From: GCA-003244245 sp050699715
GTDB lineage: Bacteria; Actinomycetota; Actinomycetes; Mycobacteriales; Pseudonocardiaceae
Length of the DNA stretch: 64,000 nt
Direction: 5' to 3'
Assembly (NCBI GenBank): GCA_050699715.1
Contig: JBOHFR010000007.1
Location: forward strand, 1-64,000
Below the pieces are notes generated by a model. It saw only the letters and a program-made list of their open reading frames with translations. It had not been told where the DNA came from and made no database searches. Numbering within the stretch: the first letter of the stretch is position 1; every line of letters starts with the position of its first letter. Shown here piece by piece: positions 33,397-41,848 of the stretch. Both the position numbers and the translations under genes were made by a program.

Positions 33397-33435
33397 CGGT
33401 CGAGGGGTAATTGGGGCGTCAGCCCCGTCTCGTGA

Positions 33436-34290
33436 GTGGCCAGGTGTGGTCACCATCCGGGGAATCGAGCCAGATCCCCCGACGAGTTGTCCGCCACGCT
33501 GCGCCGCCTCCGGCGCGACGCGCACCTGTCCGGGATTGAAGCGGCGCGCGCGGCAGGCCTGTCCCAGCCGAAGATCAGCCGCCTGGAGACCGGCAAGCAG
33601 GTCCCCACCGCAGCCGAGGTGGAGGCACTGTGCCGGGTCTACCGCGCACCGGCACGAACCAGGCAGCAGTTGCTCGCCATTGCCGGCGATCTGCGGGAGG
33701 AACAGGTCTCGGCGCGGGTCATGCTGCAGCGTGGCGCCTACCGGATGCAGGAGCGCGTCGGCCGCATCGAAGCGGCGTCGCGGCTGCTCCGGACCTTCCA
33801 CCCCGCGCTGGTGATCGGGCTGCTGCAGACCCCCGGCTACATCCGCGCCATGATTGGCGAGAGTCTGCCCGACGACGAGGTCGAACAGATGGTCACTGCT
33901 CGGGGTAACCGGCAGCGTCTACTGGACACCGACCGGGAGTTCGTGTTGATCATGACTGAGGGTGCGTTGCGCTGGCACGTCGGCTCGCCCGCCGTGATGA
34001 TTGCACAACTGCAACATCTCGCCGAGGCCACTCGGCGTAGCAACGTGCGTGTGGGCGTCATTCCCTGGACCAAGCCCGTGCGGACAGGCGCTCTGCACGG
34101 TTTTCACCTTTACGACCGACGGGCGGCGATCGTCGGCACCGAGACTGCTACGGCCATCATCACCGACGCCCGCGACATCGCTGATTACGAGACCTGCTTT
34201 GCCACCTATGAGGCGCTCGCGGTGTACGATACTGACGCCCGCCAGGTCTTCGACCGGCTCTCCGACGAGTACCGCACCCTGGACCACTGA
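33436..34290 (+). CDS. XRE-family regulator with DUF5753 domain
   Basis: 284 residues. Helix-turn-helix at about 31-50 (ARAAGLSQPKISRLETGKQV), followed by the DUF5753 ligand-type domain with VIGLLQTPGYIRAMIGES near 130, GALRWHVGSPAVMIAQLQHL near 180 and GVIPWTKPVRTGALHGFHLYD near 215. Intact, unlike the copy at 14 kb. No DUF397 partner follows. The GTG start has a poor ribosome site, and a start nearer to ELSATLRRLRR is possible. It separates pyc from rsmD, so it is an insertion relative to the conserved order. Confidence 0.9.
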   Translation: MARCGHHPGNRARSPDELSATLRRLRRDAHLSGIEAARAAGLSQPKISRLETGKQVPTAAEVEALCRVYRAPARTRQQLLAIAGDLREEQVSARVMLQRGAYRMQERVGRIEAASRLLRTFHPALVIGLLQTPGYIRAMIGESLPDDEVEQMVTARGNRQRLLDTDREFVLIMTEGALRWHVGSPAVMIAQLQHLAEATRRSNVRVGVIPWTKPVRTGALHGFHLYDRRAAIVGTETATAIITDARDIADYETCFATYEALAVYDTDARQVFDRLSDEYRTLDH

Positions 34291-34312
34291 GAACACGTCG
34301 CGCAGCGGCATC

Positions 34313-34903
34313 ATGGGCACTATGGTGCGGATCGTGGCGGGTGTTGCCGGGGGGCGGCGGCTGGCTGTTCCGCCGCACGGCACCAGGCCGACGTCGGACC
34401 GGGTCCGGGAGGCGGTGTTCAGCGCGCTGCAGGCGCGTCGGGACCTCCACCGTACCCGGGTGCTCGACCTCTACGCCGGATCTGGCGCGCTGGGATTGGA
34501 GGCGCTGTCCCGGGGGGCGGCGTACGTCCGGTTCGTGGAATCGGACCGGCACGCCCTCGCCGTGCTGCGCCGCAACGTCGAGACGATCGGACTGGGCGGG
34601 CCGGGCGGCGCCGCGGTGCAGGTGAGCGCTGCGGATGTGCCTGTGGTGTTGCGTGGCGACCCGGGCCTGCCCTACGACGTGGTGCTCGCCGACCCCCCCT
34701 ACGCACTCGGCGAGGGTGCTCTGGGCGGTGTGTTGCGCGCCCTGGCCGACGGCGGCTGGCTGGCGTCGACGGCGCTGCTCGTGGTGGAGCGCCCGGTCAC
34801 GGCACTCACGCCGGCCTGGCCGGCCAGTGTGAGTGCGCTCACCCATCGACGGTATGGAGACACTGTTATATATTATGGAGTGTACGACGGTTGCGCGCCA
34901 TGA
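34313..34903 (+). CDS. rsmD: 16S rRNA (guanine-966-N2) methyltransferase
   Basis: Methylates 16S rRNA G966. 196 residues with the SAM-binding VLDLYAGSGALGLEALSRGA near 45, FVESDRHALAVLRRNVE, and the catalytic VVLADPPYALGE motif near 124. Starts at 34313 or three codons later (MVRIVAGVAGGRRL); neither has a strong site. Its TGA overlaps the coaD ATG by 4 bases (ATGA), so the two are translationally coupled, as in many actinobacteria. Confidence 0.95.
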   Translation: MGTMVRIVAGVAGGRRLAVPPHGTRPTSDRVREAVFSALQARRDLHRTRVLDLYAGSGALGLEALSRGAAYVRFVESDRHALAVLRRNVETIGLGGPGGAAVQVSAADVPVVLRGDPGLPYDVVLADPPYALGEGALGGVLRALADGGWLASTALLVVERPVTALTPAWPASVSALTHRRYGDTVIYYGVYDGCAP

Positions 34904-35388
34904 GGCGCGCGGTGTGCCCCGGTTCTTACGATCCCGCCACCAAGGGCCACCTCGACATCATCGAGCGGGCCGCGCGCCAATTCGACGAGGTCGTGGTTGC
35001 CGTCTTGATCAACAAGACCAAGAGCTGCCTGTTTGAGGTCTTCGACCGCATGGCGATGCTGAAGGAGATCACCGGGCACCTGGCAGGCGTCCGTATCGAC
35101 TCGTGGCACGGGCTGCTCGTGGACTACTGCACTACCAACGGAATCGCGACGATCGTGAAGGGCCTGCGCGCGGTCAGTGACTTCGACTACGAGCTGCAGA
35201 TGGCCCAGCTGAATTACCAGCTCTCCGGAGTGGACACGATGTTCTTGCCGAGCAAACCGCACTACAGCTACCTGTCCAGCTCGGTGGTCAAAGAGGTCGC
35301 TGCCTATGGTGGTGACGTGGGCCATCTGCTACCGGCCACGGTGCACCAACGCCTGATCAACCGGCTCGCCGGAGAACGGCCCGAATGA
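34900..35388 (+). CDS. coaD: Phosphopantetheine adenylyltransferase
   Basis: Makes dephospho-CoA. 162 residues beginning RRAVCPGSYDPATKGHLDII with the T/HxGH nucleotidyltransferase motif (TKGHLD). GLRAVSDFDYELQMAQLN lies near 88 and the YSYLSSSVVKEVAAYGGDV phosphate loop near 125. The ATG at 34900 overlaps the rsmD stop. A TTG three codons earlier is not needed. Confidence 0.97.
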   Translation: MRRAVCPGSYDPATKGHLDIIERAARQFDEVVVAVLINKTKSCLFEVFDRMAMLKEITGHLAGVRIDSWHGLLVDYCTTNGIATIVKGLRAVSDFDYELQMAQLNYQLSGVDTMFLPSKPHYSYLSSSVVKEVAAYGGDVGHLLPATVHQRLINRLAGERPE

Positions 35389-35443
35389 GCGGACACGCCG
35401 AGATGCCGCGTGTTCCCGCATCTGGCCTGCCCGACCGGTCACA

Positions 35444-36136
35444 ATGGTAGCCGTGGATGGTGAACAGGGGCCGGTGTACCGGGTTTTCGAGGCACTTGAC
35501 GAGCTCGTGACCACCCTCGAGGAGGCGCGTGGGGTACCGATGACCTCCAGCTGTGTGGTGCCCCGCGGGGATGTGCTTGAACTGCTCGACGACATCCGCG
35601 ATGCGATCCCCGCTGAGCTTGATGATGCCCAGGACGTGCTGGACCATCGGGACGAGCTGGTGCACACCGCGCGGCAGGAGGCGGAACAGGCGGTGACCGG
35701 GGCACGCGAGGAGGCTGCGCGTCTGGTCACCGAGGCCCGCTCCGACGCTGAGTTGATGCTTGCCGAGGCGCACGCTGAGGCGGAGCGCATCGCGGCCACC
35801 GGACGCCGGGAGTACCAGGAGCTCACCGGGCGCGCGGAAGCTGAGGCGCAACGGATGACCGTAGCCGGGAGGGCGGCATATGACCGGGCCGTCGCCGACG
35901 GCCGTGCTGAGCAGGCCCGGTTGGTCGAGCAAACCCAGGTGGTGCAGGCGGCCCGAGCCGAGGCCAGCCGAATCCACGACGAGGTGAGCACCGAGGCTCA
36001 CCGGCTGCGCTCGGAATGCGACGCCTATGTCGAGGGCACCCTTGCGGAGTTTGAGGACCTGCTCAACCGCACTTTGCGCACCATCGGGCGCGGCCGCGCC
36101 CATCACGGCGGGCCGGTCGCCTATTCTGCACCGTGA
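35444..36136 (+). CDS. sepIVA: SepIVA/DivIVA-like septation protein
   Basis: 230-residue coiled-coil protein. The N-terminal part (YRVFEALDELVTTLEEARGV, PRGDVLELLDDIRDAIPAEL) is followed by a long Ala/Glu/Arg coiled coil (about 70-200) with HTARQEAEQAVTGAREEAAR. Position immediately before DUF177-rpmF-rnc-mutM matches Mtb Rv2927c, known as SepIVA, needed for division and cell-envelope localisation. Its stop overlaps the DUF177 start (GTGA). Confidence 0.88.
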   Translation: MVAVDGEQGPVYRVFEALDELVTTLEEARGVPMTSSCVVPRGDVLELLDDIRDAIPAELDDAQDVLDHRDELVHTARQEAEQAVTGAREEAARLVTEARSDAELMLAEAHAEAERIAATGRREYQELTGRAEAEAQRMTVAGRAAYDRAVADGRAEQARLVEQTQVVQAARAEASRIHDEVSTEAHRLRSECDAYVEGTLAEFEDLLNRTLRTIGRGRAHHGGPVAYSAP

Positions 36137-36738
36137 TGCCGCGCAAGACCGCTCCCGCCCGACCTGACCCGTCCGCCCCATGGGTGATCGACACCCGGGA
36201 CCTGGGTAGACGTCCCGGGGCGATGCGGTGCTACCACCGTGACGTCGATCTGCCGGCCCGGCTGGGGATGGACGTGATCGGGATCTCCTCGGAGAGCCGG
36301 GTGTGCCTGGACGTGCAGCTGGAGTCGGTCGTGGAGGGTGTGCTGGTGTCGGGCACGGCATCAGCGCTGCTCGCCGGGCAGTGCGCCCGGTGCCTGGATC
36401 CGCTGGTGGACTCCCTTGAGGTCGGGCTGACCGAGCTGTTCGCCTACCCGGGCACGGCGACCGACGCCAGCACCGATCCCGACGAGGTCAGCCGGGTCGT
36501 CGACGGCCTGGTCGACCTGGAGCCAGTGGTTCGCGACGCGTTGCTGCTGGCGCTGCCGCAGGCTCCGCTGTGCAGCGAGAACTGTCCCGGCCTGTGCCCG
36601 GAATGTGGCGGTCAGTGGGCGGAGCTCGGTACGGATCACCGGCATGAGACTATGGATCCGCGCAGAGCCGCCCTGAAAACAGGACGGAAAACAGCACTGA
36701 AGCAGCGGTTGCGCGGAAGCGAAGAGGAGAACGAGTAA
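36133..36738 (+). CDS. DUF177 (YceD) protein
   Basis: 201-residue protein of the family linked to 23S rRNA and large-subunit biogenesis, almost always upstream of rpmF as here. CARCLDPLVDSLEVGLTELF near 76 and CPGLCPECGGQWAELG near 154 hold conserved cysteines that could bind a metal. GTG start overlapping the sepIVA stop by 4 bases; one base separates its stop from rpmF. Clearly one operon with rpmF, rnc and mutM. Confidence 0.93.
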   Translation: MMPRKTAPARPDPSAPWVIDTRDLGRRPGAMRCYHRDVDLPARLGMDVIGISSESRVCLDVQLESVVEGVLVSGTASALLAGQCARCLDPLVDSLEVGLTELFAYPGTATDASTDPDEVSRVVDGLVDLEPVVRDALLLALPQAPLCSENCPGLCPECGGQWAELGTDHRHETMDPRRAALKTGRKTALKQRLRGSEEENE

Positions 36739-36739
36739 C

Positions 36740-36922
36740 GTGGCCGTCCCCAAGCGTAGGATGTCCCGGTCGAACACCCACTCCCGGCGGGCCCAGTGGA
36801 AAGCCACCGCCCTGGCTCTCGCCGCGTGTTCGAACCGGGCCTGCCGGCAGCCGAAGCCGCCGCACATGGTCTGCCCGCATTGCGGGAAATACGACGGCCG
36901 CCAGGTCATCCGGCCGGCCTGA
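36740..36922 (+). CDS. rpmF: 50S ribosomal protein L32
   Basis: 60 residues, MAVPKRRMSRSNTHSRRAQW, then MVCPHCGKYDGRQVI. Only one obvious CxxC pair (CPHC) plus a CRQ cysteine earlier (SNRACRQPKPPH), close to but not a full classical four-cysteine zinc site. GTG start. One base after DUF177. Confidence 0.96.
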   Translation: MAVPKRRMSRSNTHSRRAQWKATALALAACSNRACRQPKPPHMVCPHCGKYDGRQVIRPA

Positions 36923-36941
36923 CTCCACGACGCGACGTACC

Positions 36942-37685
36942 TTGGAGAACCGGTCTTCGCGGGGTCACCCATCGGATCTGACCCCCCTGCTTACCGCGCT
37001 CGGCGTCGACATCGACGCCGAGCTTCTCACTCTTGCGCTCACCCACCGCTCCTACGCCTACGAGAGCGGTGGGCTGGAACCCAATGAGCGCCTGGAGTTC
37101 CTCGGCGATGCCGTGCTCGGTGTGGTCGTCACCGACCATCTCTTTCGCACCCATCCCGACCTGCCCGAGGGACAGCTCGCCAAGCTGCGCGCTAGCGTGG
37201 TGAACATGCACGCGCTGGCCGGCGTGGCCCGCGAGCTGGGTACCACGGGCCTGGGCAAGTACCTGCTGCTAGGTCGGGGTGAGGAGCTCACCGGGGGCCG
37301 CAACAAGTCCAGCATCCTGGCCGACACCATCGAGGCACTGATCGGTGCGGTGTACCTGCAGCACGGCACGGACGTCGCTCGCGGCGTGGTGCACCGGCTG
37401 TTCGATCCGCTGCTGGTGATGGCTCCCCTGCTGGGCGCCGGCTTGGACTGGAAGACCAGCCTCCAGGAGCTCACCGCCAGCCGTGACCTGGGGGTGCCCG
37501 AGTACCGGATTACCGAGGACGGACCCGACCACCTCAAGGAGTTCACCGCGACCGCCGTGATAGCCGGGGTCCAGCGGGGGACCGGGCAGGGTCGGACCAA
37601 GAAAGAAGCCGAGCAGCGGGCCGCCGAGACCGCCTGGCGTTCGCTGTCCGAGCTGGCCAGCGGGAACGCCCCGCCGACGGGGTAG
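36942..37685 (+). CDS. rnc: Ribonuclease III
   Basis: Double-strand RNA endonuclease for rRNA processing. 247 residues with the signature NERLEFLGDAVLGVVVTDHL near 47, the second acidic site DTIEALIGAVYL near 128, and a C-terminal dsRNA-binding domain (about 168-235, DWKTSLQELTASRDLG, GQGRTKKEAEQRAAETAW). TTG at 36942 with no clear ribosome site. The catalytic core begins well downstream, so the exact start is uncertain. Confidence 0.95.
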   Translation: MENRSSRGHPSDLTPLLTALGVDIDAELLTLALTHRSYAYESGGLEPNERLEFLGDAVLGVVVTDHLFRTHPDLPEGQLAKLRASVVNMHALAGVARELGTTGLGKYLLLGRGEELTGGRNKSSILADTIEALIGAVYLQHGTDVARGVVHRLFDPLLVMAPLLGAGLDWKTSLQELTASRDLGVPEYRITEDGPDHLKEFTATAVIAGVQRGTGQGRTKKEAEQRAAETAWRSLSELASGNAPPTG

Positions 37686-37691
37686 CACCGC

Positions 37692-38546
37692 GTGCCGGAG
37701 CTGCCCGAGGTCGAGGTCGTCCGGCTCGGCCTCGCCGAGCACGTCACCGGGCGCAGGGTGGCCGCCGTTGAGGTACGCCACCCTCGTTCGGTACGCCGGC
37801 ATCTCGCCGGTGAGCTGGACTTCGTCGCTCGGCTGCGCGGCCGGCAGATCCACGCCGCTCGCCGCCGCGGTAAGTACCTGTGGCTGGATCTGGGTGCCAA
37901 CGAGGCGTTGCTGGCCCATCTGGGCATGAGCGGGCAGATGCGCATCCAGCCACCTGGTGCCGCCGACGAGACGCACCTGCGAGTGCGGCTGCGATTCCTC
38001 GACGGTGGCCCTGAGCTGCGCTTCATCGACCAGCGTACGTTCGGTGGCCTCTCGGTGGAGGAGGTGATCGAGGGCTTGCCCACGCCGGTGGCGCACATCG
38101 CGCGAGACCCGATGGACCCGTGTTTCGATCGTGATGCGGTGGTCGCCGGGATCCGACGGCGGCGCACCGGTCTTAAACGCGCGTTGCTGGATCAGACTCT
38201 GGTGTCCGGAATCGGCAACATCTACGCCGATGAGGCGCTCTGGCGGGCACGGCTGCATGGGGCGCTCCCCACCGAGACGCTGACCGCCGCGCAAGGACGT
38301 ACCCTGCTCAGCGCCGCCACCGAGGTGATCATCGAGGCGCTCGCTGCCGGTGGCACCTCCTTCGACGCGCTGTACGTCAATATCAACGGTGCCTCTGGCT
38401 ACTTCGACCGCTCGCTAGCCGCCTACGGGCAGGCCGGGCGACCCTGTCCACGCTGCGGCACCGCGATCCGGCGGGAGTCCTTCATGAACCGCTCCTCCTA
38501 CACCTGCCCACGCTGCCAGCCCAGCCCCCGCCACCCCCACCGGTAA
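37692..38546 (+). CDS. mutM: Formamidopyrimidine-DNA glycosylase
   Basis: Removes 8-oxoguanine and cleaves the abasic site. 284 residues; after Met removal the catalytic Pro and Glu are in PELPEVEVVR. Lys in GRRGKYLWLDL position (RRRGKYLWLDLG near 59), LLDQTLVSGIGNIYADEALW near 170, and a C-terminal zinc finger with CPRCGTAIRRESF and TCPRCQ. GTG start 6 bases after rnc. Confidence 0.97.
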   Translation: MPELPEVEVVRLGLAEHVTGRRVAAVEVRHPRSVRRHLAGELDFVARLRGRQIHAARRRGKYLWLDLGANEALLAHLGMSGQMRIQPPGAADETHLRVRLRFLDGGPELRFIDQRTFGGLSVEEVIEGLPTPVAHIARDPMDPCFDRDAVVAGIRRRRTGLKRALLDQTLVSGIGNIYADEALWRARLHGALPTETLTAAQGRTLLSAATEVIIEALAAGGTSFDALYVNINGASGYFDRSLAAYGQAGRPCPRCGTAIRRESFMNRSSYTCPRCQPSPRHPHR

Positions 38547-38556
38547 GCGCCAGGGC

Positions 38557-39423
38557 TTAGTGGTAGGTGTGCTCGGGACCCGGGTAGGCGCCCGAGCACA
38601 CCTCCGCGGCGAAGTGGCTCGCGGCCTCTCGTAGCCCATCGCCGAGCTTGGCGTAGGACTTGACGAACCTCGGCACCGCAGATGCGTCGGGGTGGAAAGC
38701 CGCCATGTCCTGCCACACCATGACCTGGGCGTCGCAGGCCGGTCCGGCACCGATCCCGATGGTGGGCACACTCGTCACCGCGGTGACTCGCGCGGCCAAC
38801 TCGGCGGGCACAACTTCTAGCACGATGGCGAACACCCCAGCGGCTTCCAGGGCTTTTGCGTCGTCGAGCAGGCGTTCACCGGGCTCGCCCCGTCCCTGCA
38901 CCTGGTAGCCGCCCATCGCGTGCACCGACTGCGGGGTGAGCCCGAGGTGGGCCATGACCGGCACGCCCGCCGCGACCAGCGCCTCGACTTGCGGCACCAC
39001 TTGGTGGCCGCCCTCTAGCTTCACCGCATGCGCGCCGGCCTCTTTGAGGAAACGCGCTGCGGTCTCCAGCGCCTGAGCCGGGGAGGACTGGTAGGAACCG
39101 AAGGGCAGATCGGCGACGACCAGCGCTCGGCGGGCACCGCGGACCACGCCGCGCACCAGGGGCACCAGCTCCTCGACGGTGACCGGTAGCGTCGTGTCGT
39201 AGCCGTAGACGACGTTGGCCGCTGAGTCGCCGATCAGCAGCACGGGGATTCCGGCGGCATCCAGCAGTGCGGCCGTGGAGTAGTCATATGCGGTGAGCAT
39301 CGCCCACTTCTCGCCGCGACGTTTGGCCGCCATGAGGTCCGGAACGCGGACTCGCTGGACCTTCTGGTCGGGTCTCACCGGCCCGCCGTACAGCGCGGGT
39401 TGGGCAGCCACAGCGGTCACCAT
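38557..39423 (-). CDS. panB: 3-methyl-2-oxobutanoate hydroxymethyltransferase
   Basis: First enzyme of pantothenate synthesis. 288 residues, with MLTAYDYSTAALLDAAGIPV near 42, GDSAANVVYGYDTTLPVTVEE, VADLPFGSYQSSPAQALETA near 102, VKLEGGHQV and AHLGLTPQSVHAMGGYQVQG near 158. A slightly long N-terminus (first 22 residues). Converges with mutM, 10 bases apart. Confidence 0.97.
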   Translation of the reverse strand: MVTAVAAQPALYGGPVRPDQKVQRVRVPDLMAAKRRGEKWAMLTAYDYSTAALLDAAGIPVLLIGDSAANVVYGYDTTLPVTVEELVPLVRGVVRGARRALVVADLPFGSYQSSPAQALETAARFLKEAGAHAVKLEGGHQVVPQVEALVAAGVPVMAHLGLTPQSVHAMGGYQVQGRGEPGERLLDDAKALEAAGVFAIVLEVVPAELAARVTAVTSVPTIGIGAGPACDAQVMVWQDMAAFHPDASAVPRFVKSYAKLGDGLREAASHFAAEVCSGAYPGPEHTYH

Positions 39424-39563
39424 TGACCGTCCTCCCTCAAGGCCGGCCGTAGCTCGCCGGTCCCCGGGTCATGCCGGATCGCTTGCATCACAAGCCTTGC
39501 ACTGATTGTCAGAGCTTGGCACTAGCGTGCGACGAGACTCACAGCTACTACTCGGAGGCAACC

Positions 39564-39818
39564 ATGACGACACCGATTCTGGGCCGCGTCGATCCGCCGT
39601 TCGTCATCGGACACCACATTCGCCCTGCGCTGCGGCGCCTCAGCCGAGACGTGGGCGGTAGCCGCTTCACAGGCCGCGAGAGGAGGCCCCCGCATGGGGG
39701 GTGCGCGGTGTCGGGTGTGGCTGTGGTGTGGTCCGGATTCCGCACCAGAGCAGCCGGCCGCACAGCTGGCCTTGGGCGTCGTGGCACCAGTGCAGCCCGC
39801 TGGGCTGCGGCAGGCTGA
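39564..39818 (+). CDS. Possible small protein, 84 residues
   Basis: Begins MTTPILGRVDPPFVIGHHIR after GGAGG five bases upstream, so the start looks real. No family recognised. The second half (RERRPPHGGCAVSG onward) is the opposite strand of the following minus-strand gene and looks non-coding, so the true product may be shorter or the gene may be broken. Confidence 0.35.
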   Translation: MTTPILGRVDPPFVIGHHIRPALRRLSRDVGGSRFTGRERRPPHGGCAVSGVAVVWSGFRTRAAGRTAGLGRRGTSAARWAAAG

Positions 39819-40140
39819 GCAACATCACCACGTCGGGCGAGCACGTGACGGCCTCGCAGACCTCCACGATGATCCCGTCGACGTGCCTGACGAACGCGAA
39901 GGCGATCATTGCCGTCGTCTCCTGCGTGACAGCCGGCTGCAGGAGAGAGCGTGTCACCGTCTGCACGGCGTCGATGTGCTCGGCGGCGATGCCCCAGGCG
40001 GGCAGCGCCCGCGCCACCAAGTGCTCGGCCTCCGTGAGGGCGCTGGGTGTGGCGGGTAGTTCCAGTGTCGCAGCACTCCAGCATCCATCGCAGCGGAGCA
40101 CGCCCACACGCTGGTGGGCGTCCATCCTGGGAATGGGCAT
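39667..40140 (-). CDS. Degenerate histidine-kinase-like ATPase (anti-sigma type) protein
   Basis: 157 residues. ELPATPSALTEAEHLVARAL and PAWGIAAEHIDAVQTVTRSL resemble the first helices of the HATPase_c_2 proteins that pair with XRE-type regulators or act as anti-sigma factors. The expected Asn box (LVxNAVRH) reads LLQPAVTQETT, and no G1/G2 boxes are seen, so ATP binding is doubtful. AGGAAGG upstream of ATG 40140. Divergent from the regulator at 40540, which suggests a functional pair. Confidence 0.6.
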   Translation of the reverse strand: MPIPRMDAHQRVGVLRCDGCWSAATLELPATPSALTEAEHLVARALPAWGIAAEHIDAVQTVTRSLLQPAVTQETTAMIAFAFVRHVDGIIVEVCEAVTCSPDVVMLLSLPQPSGLHWCHDAQGQLCGRLLWCGIRTTPQPHPTPRTPHAGASSRGL

Positions 40141-40539
40141 CGGGTAGGCCTTCCTGTGGTCTGCTCGCGGCGTTCTGTCGTGAGGGGGGCGACGGCGGCC
40201 CCGAGGCGTTCATCGGGGCGCAAGCTCGGGGCCGCCGTCGCGGAGGCCAGTCGCCGCTTCGAGGGCGACTGGCGACCGCCGAGCTATCGGGTGGTGCGCC
40301 CTCTCTGTGTGGGCACGCTCGGCGGTCATGCAGGGATCCGGCTGGCCGCCAGCAGGAACCGGCACGGTGGCCCCTTCCTGATCGCGGTGGTCGCTTGGGT
40401 AACTATCGCCACCACGCGGGTGCACTGGGAGGTCAGGACTGGGCCGTTCGGGGCCAATGCGGTGACATCGCGGCGAGGTAGGGTCCTGACTAATCGACCG
40501 GGTGGCTACCGTTTGCTGGCACACTCAGGAGGTGGGCCA

Positions 40540-41838
40540 ATGGCTCAGGTACCGCGAACCCGGTTGGAACAATGCGCGCAGACCGCGCACCTGTCCGTCC
40601 GGGAGTTCGTCGATCGTTTCCACGCTGCGGCGATCGAGTGCGGAGAAGGCAAGGCCCACATCTCGGAACGTCAAGCGAAACGATGGCTGGCCGGGGAATC
40701 CGACCTGCCGCGTCCGGTGTGCCGCCGGGTGCTCGAACACTGGTGGGCCGAGCCGGTGTCCCGCCTGTTCGGGCCCCCCGACAGGGGCGCGGTCGCGGTC
40801 TTCAGGAGCGAGGAGGAACTGATCATGAATGCTGGTCAGGAATCGGTGCACCACGCCATCAAGGCGGCCTCGGCGCTGGACCCGTCCGCGCTGGAGCATC
40901 TGCACCACGCCGCGCAACGGGCGGCGCGGGCGTACTTCATAACGCCGCCACTAGTGATGCTCACCGATCTTGTCCGCCTTCGCGACACCGTGTACGAGCA
41001 ACTGGACCGCACGCACAAACCACGTCAGCAAGCCGAGCTGTACCTGCTCGCCGGCTTGGCGTGCGTTCTGCTCTCCTCGGTGTCCTTTGACCTGGGCCAC
41101 ATCGAGGCTGCTGAAGAGCAGGCGCGTGCCGCGCACACCTACGGAAGCGTGATTGACCACCCCTCGCTGTGCGCCTGGGCTCGGGTGGAGCAGGCCACCG
41201 TCATGATCTGGACCGCTCGCCCGCGCCGCGCCGCGAGCCTGGCGGCCACCGCACTGGAGACCGCACCCGTGGGCACAGCTCGCGCTTGTCTGCACTCCAT
41301 GCACGCCCGCTCACTGGCATTGATCGGCGCGCGGCAAGAGGTACGCGCCGCGCTGGACGCCGCCGCCGACGAATTGCAGCGCGCCGGAAATGACCCATTT
41401 CTGGACGAGATCGGCGGTTGGCTCGGATTCGATCGCTCCCGGCACGCGCTGTGCGCCGGAGCGTCATTCGTCGCTCTCGGCGACGGCGACCAAGCCGAAA
41501 TCGAGGCGGCCGCTGCCCTGGTGCTGTTCGGCGAGATACCCGAACAGTCCCGGTGGGTGGCCGGTGAACTCGGCGTGCGGGCGGACCTCGCTGCCGCCCG
41601 CACGCTGCGCGGTGATCTCGCAGGAGCAGAGGACGCGCTCGTGCCGGTGTTTGCCCTGGCCCCGGAACGACGCACCGAGTCCGTTACCCAGCGGCTCACC
41701 AGCCTGGGACGCGTCCTGAATGCGGCCCGTTACCGGGATGCCGTAGAAGCACGCCGCATCGGGGAGGCTATCGAGGACTTCACCACACGCGGTCTTCCGC
41801 GCAGTGCCACCCGGGCCATCATGAACCCCGGCGGGTAG
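40540..41838 (+). CDS. Helix-turn-helix/TPR-type transcription regulator
   Basis: 432 residues from ATG 40540, with a near-perfect AGGAGGT 7 bases upstream. Longer in-frame starts to 40114 overlap the divergent gene and lack a site. The N-terminal 90 residues (LSVREFVDRFHAAAIECGEG, HISERQAKRWLAGESDLPRP) form an XRE-like DNA-binding domain. The rest is a helical repeat domain (AEEQARAAHTYGSVIDHP, EVRAALDAAADELQRAG) as in many actinobacterial HTH-TPR regulators. Converges with the NAD-dependent epimerase gene, 10 bases apart. Confidence 0.85.
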   Translation: MAQVPRTRLEQCAQTAHLSVREFVDRFHAAAIECGEGKAHISERQAKRWLAGESDLPRPVCRRVLEHWWAEPVSRLFGPPDRGAVAVFRSEEELIMNAGQESVHHAIKAASALDPSALEHLHHAAQRAARAYFITPPLVMLTDLVRLRDTVYEQLDRTHKPRQQAELYLLAGLACVLLSSVSFDLGHIEAAEEQARAAHTYGSVIDHPSLCAWARVEQATVMIWTARPRRAASLAATALETAPVGTARACLHSMHARSLALIGARQEVRAALDAAADELQRAGNDPFLDEIGGWLGFDRSRHALCAGASFVALGDGDQAEIEAAAALVLFGEIPEQSRWVAGELGVRADLAAARTLRGDLAGAEDALVPVFALAPERRTESVTQRLTSLGRVLNAARYRDAVEARRIGEAIEDFTTRGLPRSATRAIMNPGG

Positions 41839-41848
41839 GTCAGCGAAA

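Noticed and set aside
39510..39563. CIRCE/HrcA-like operator before the small 39564 gene
   Set aside because: GGCACTAG and later GAGACT recall half of the CIRCE element, but the arms do not match as an inverted repeat.
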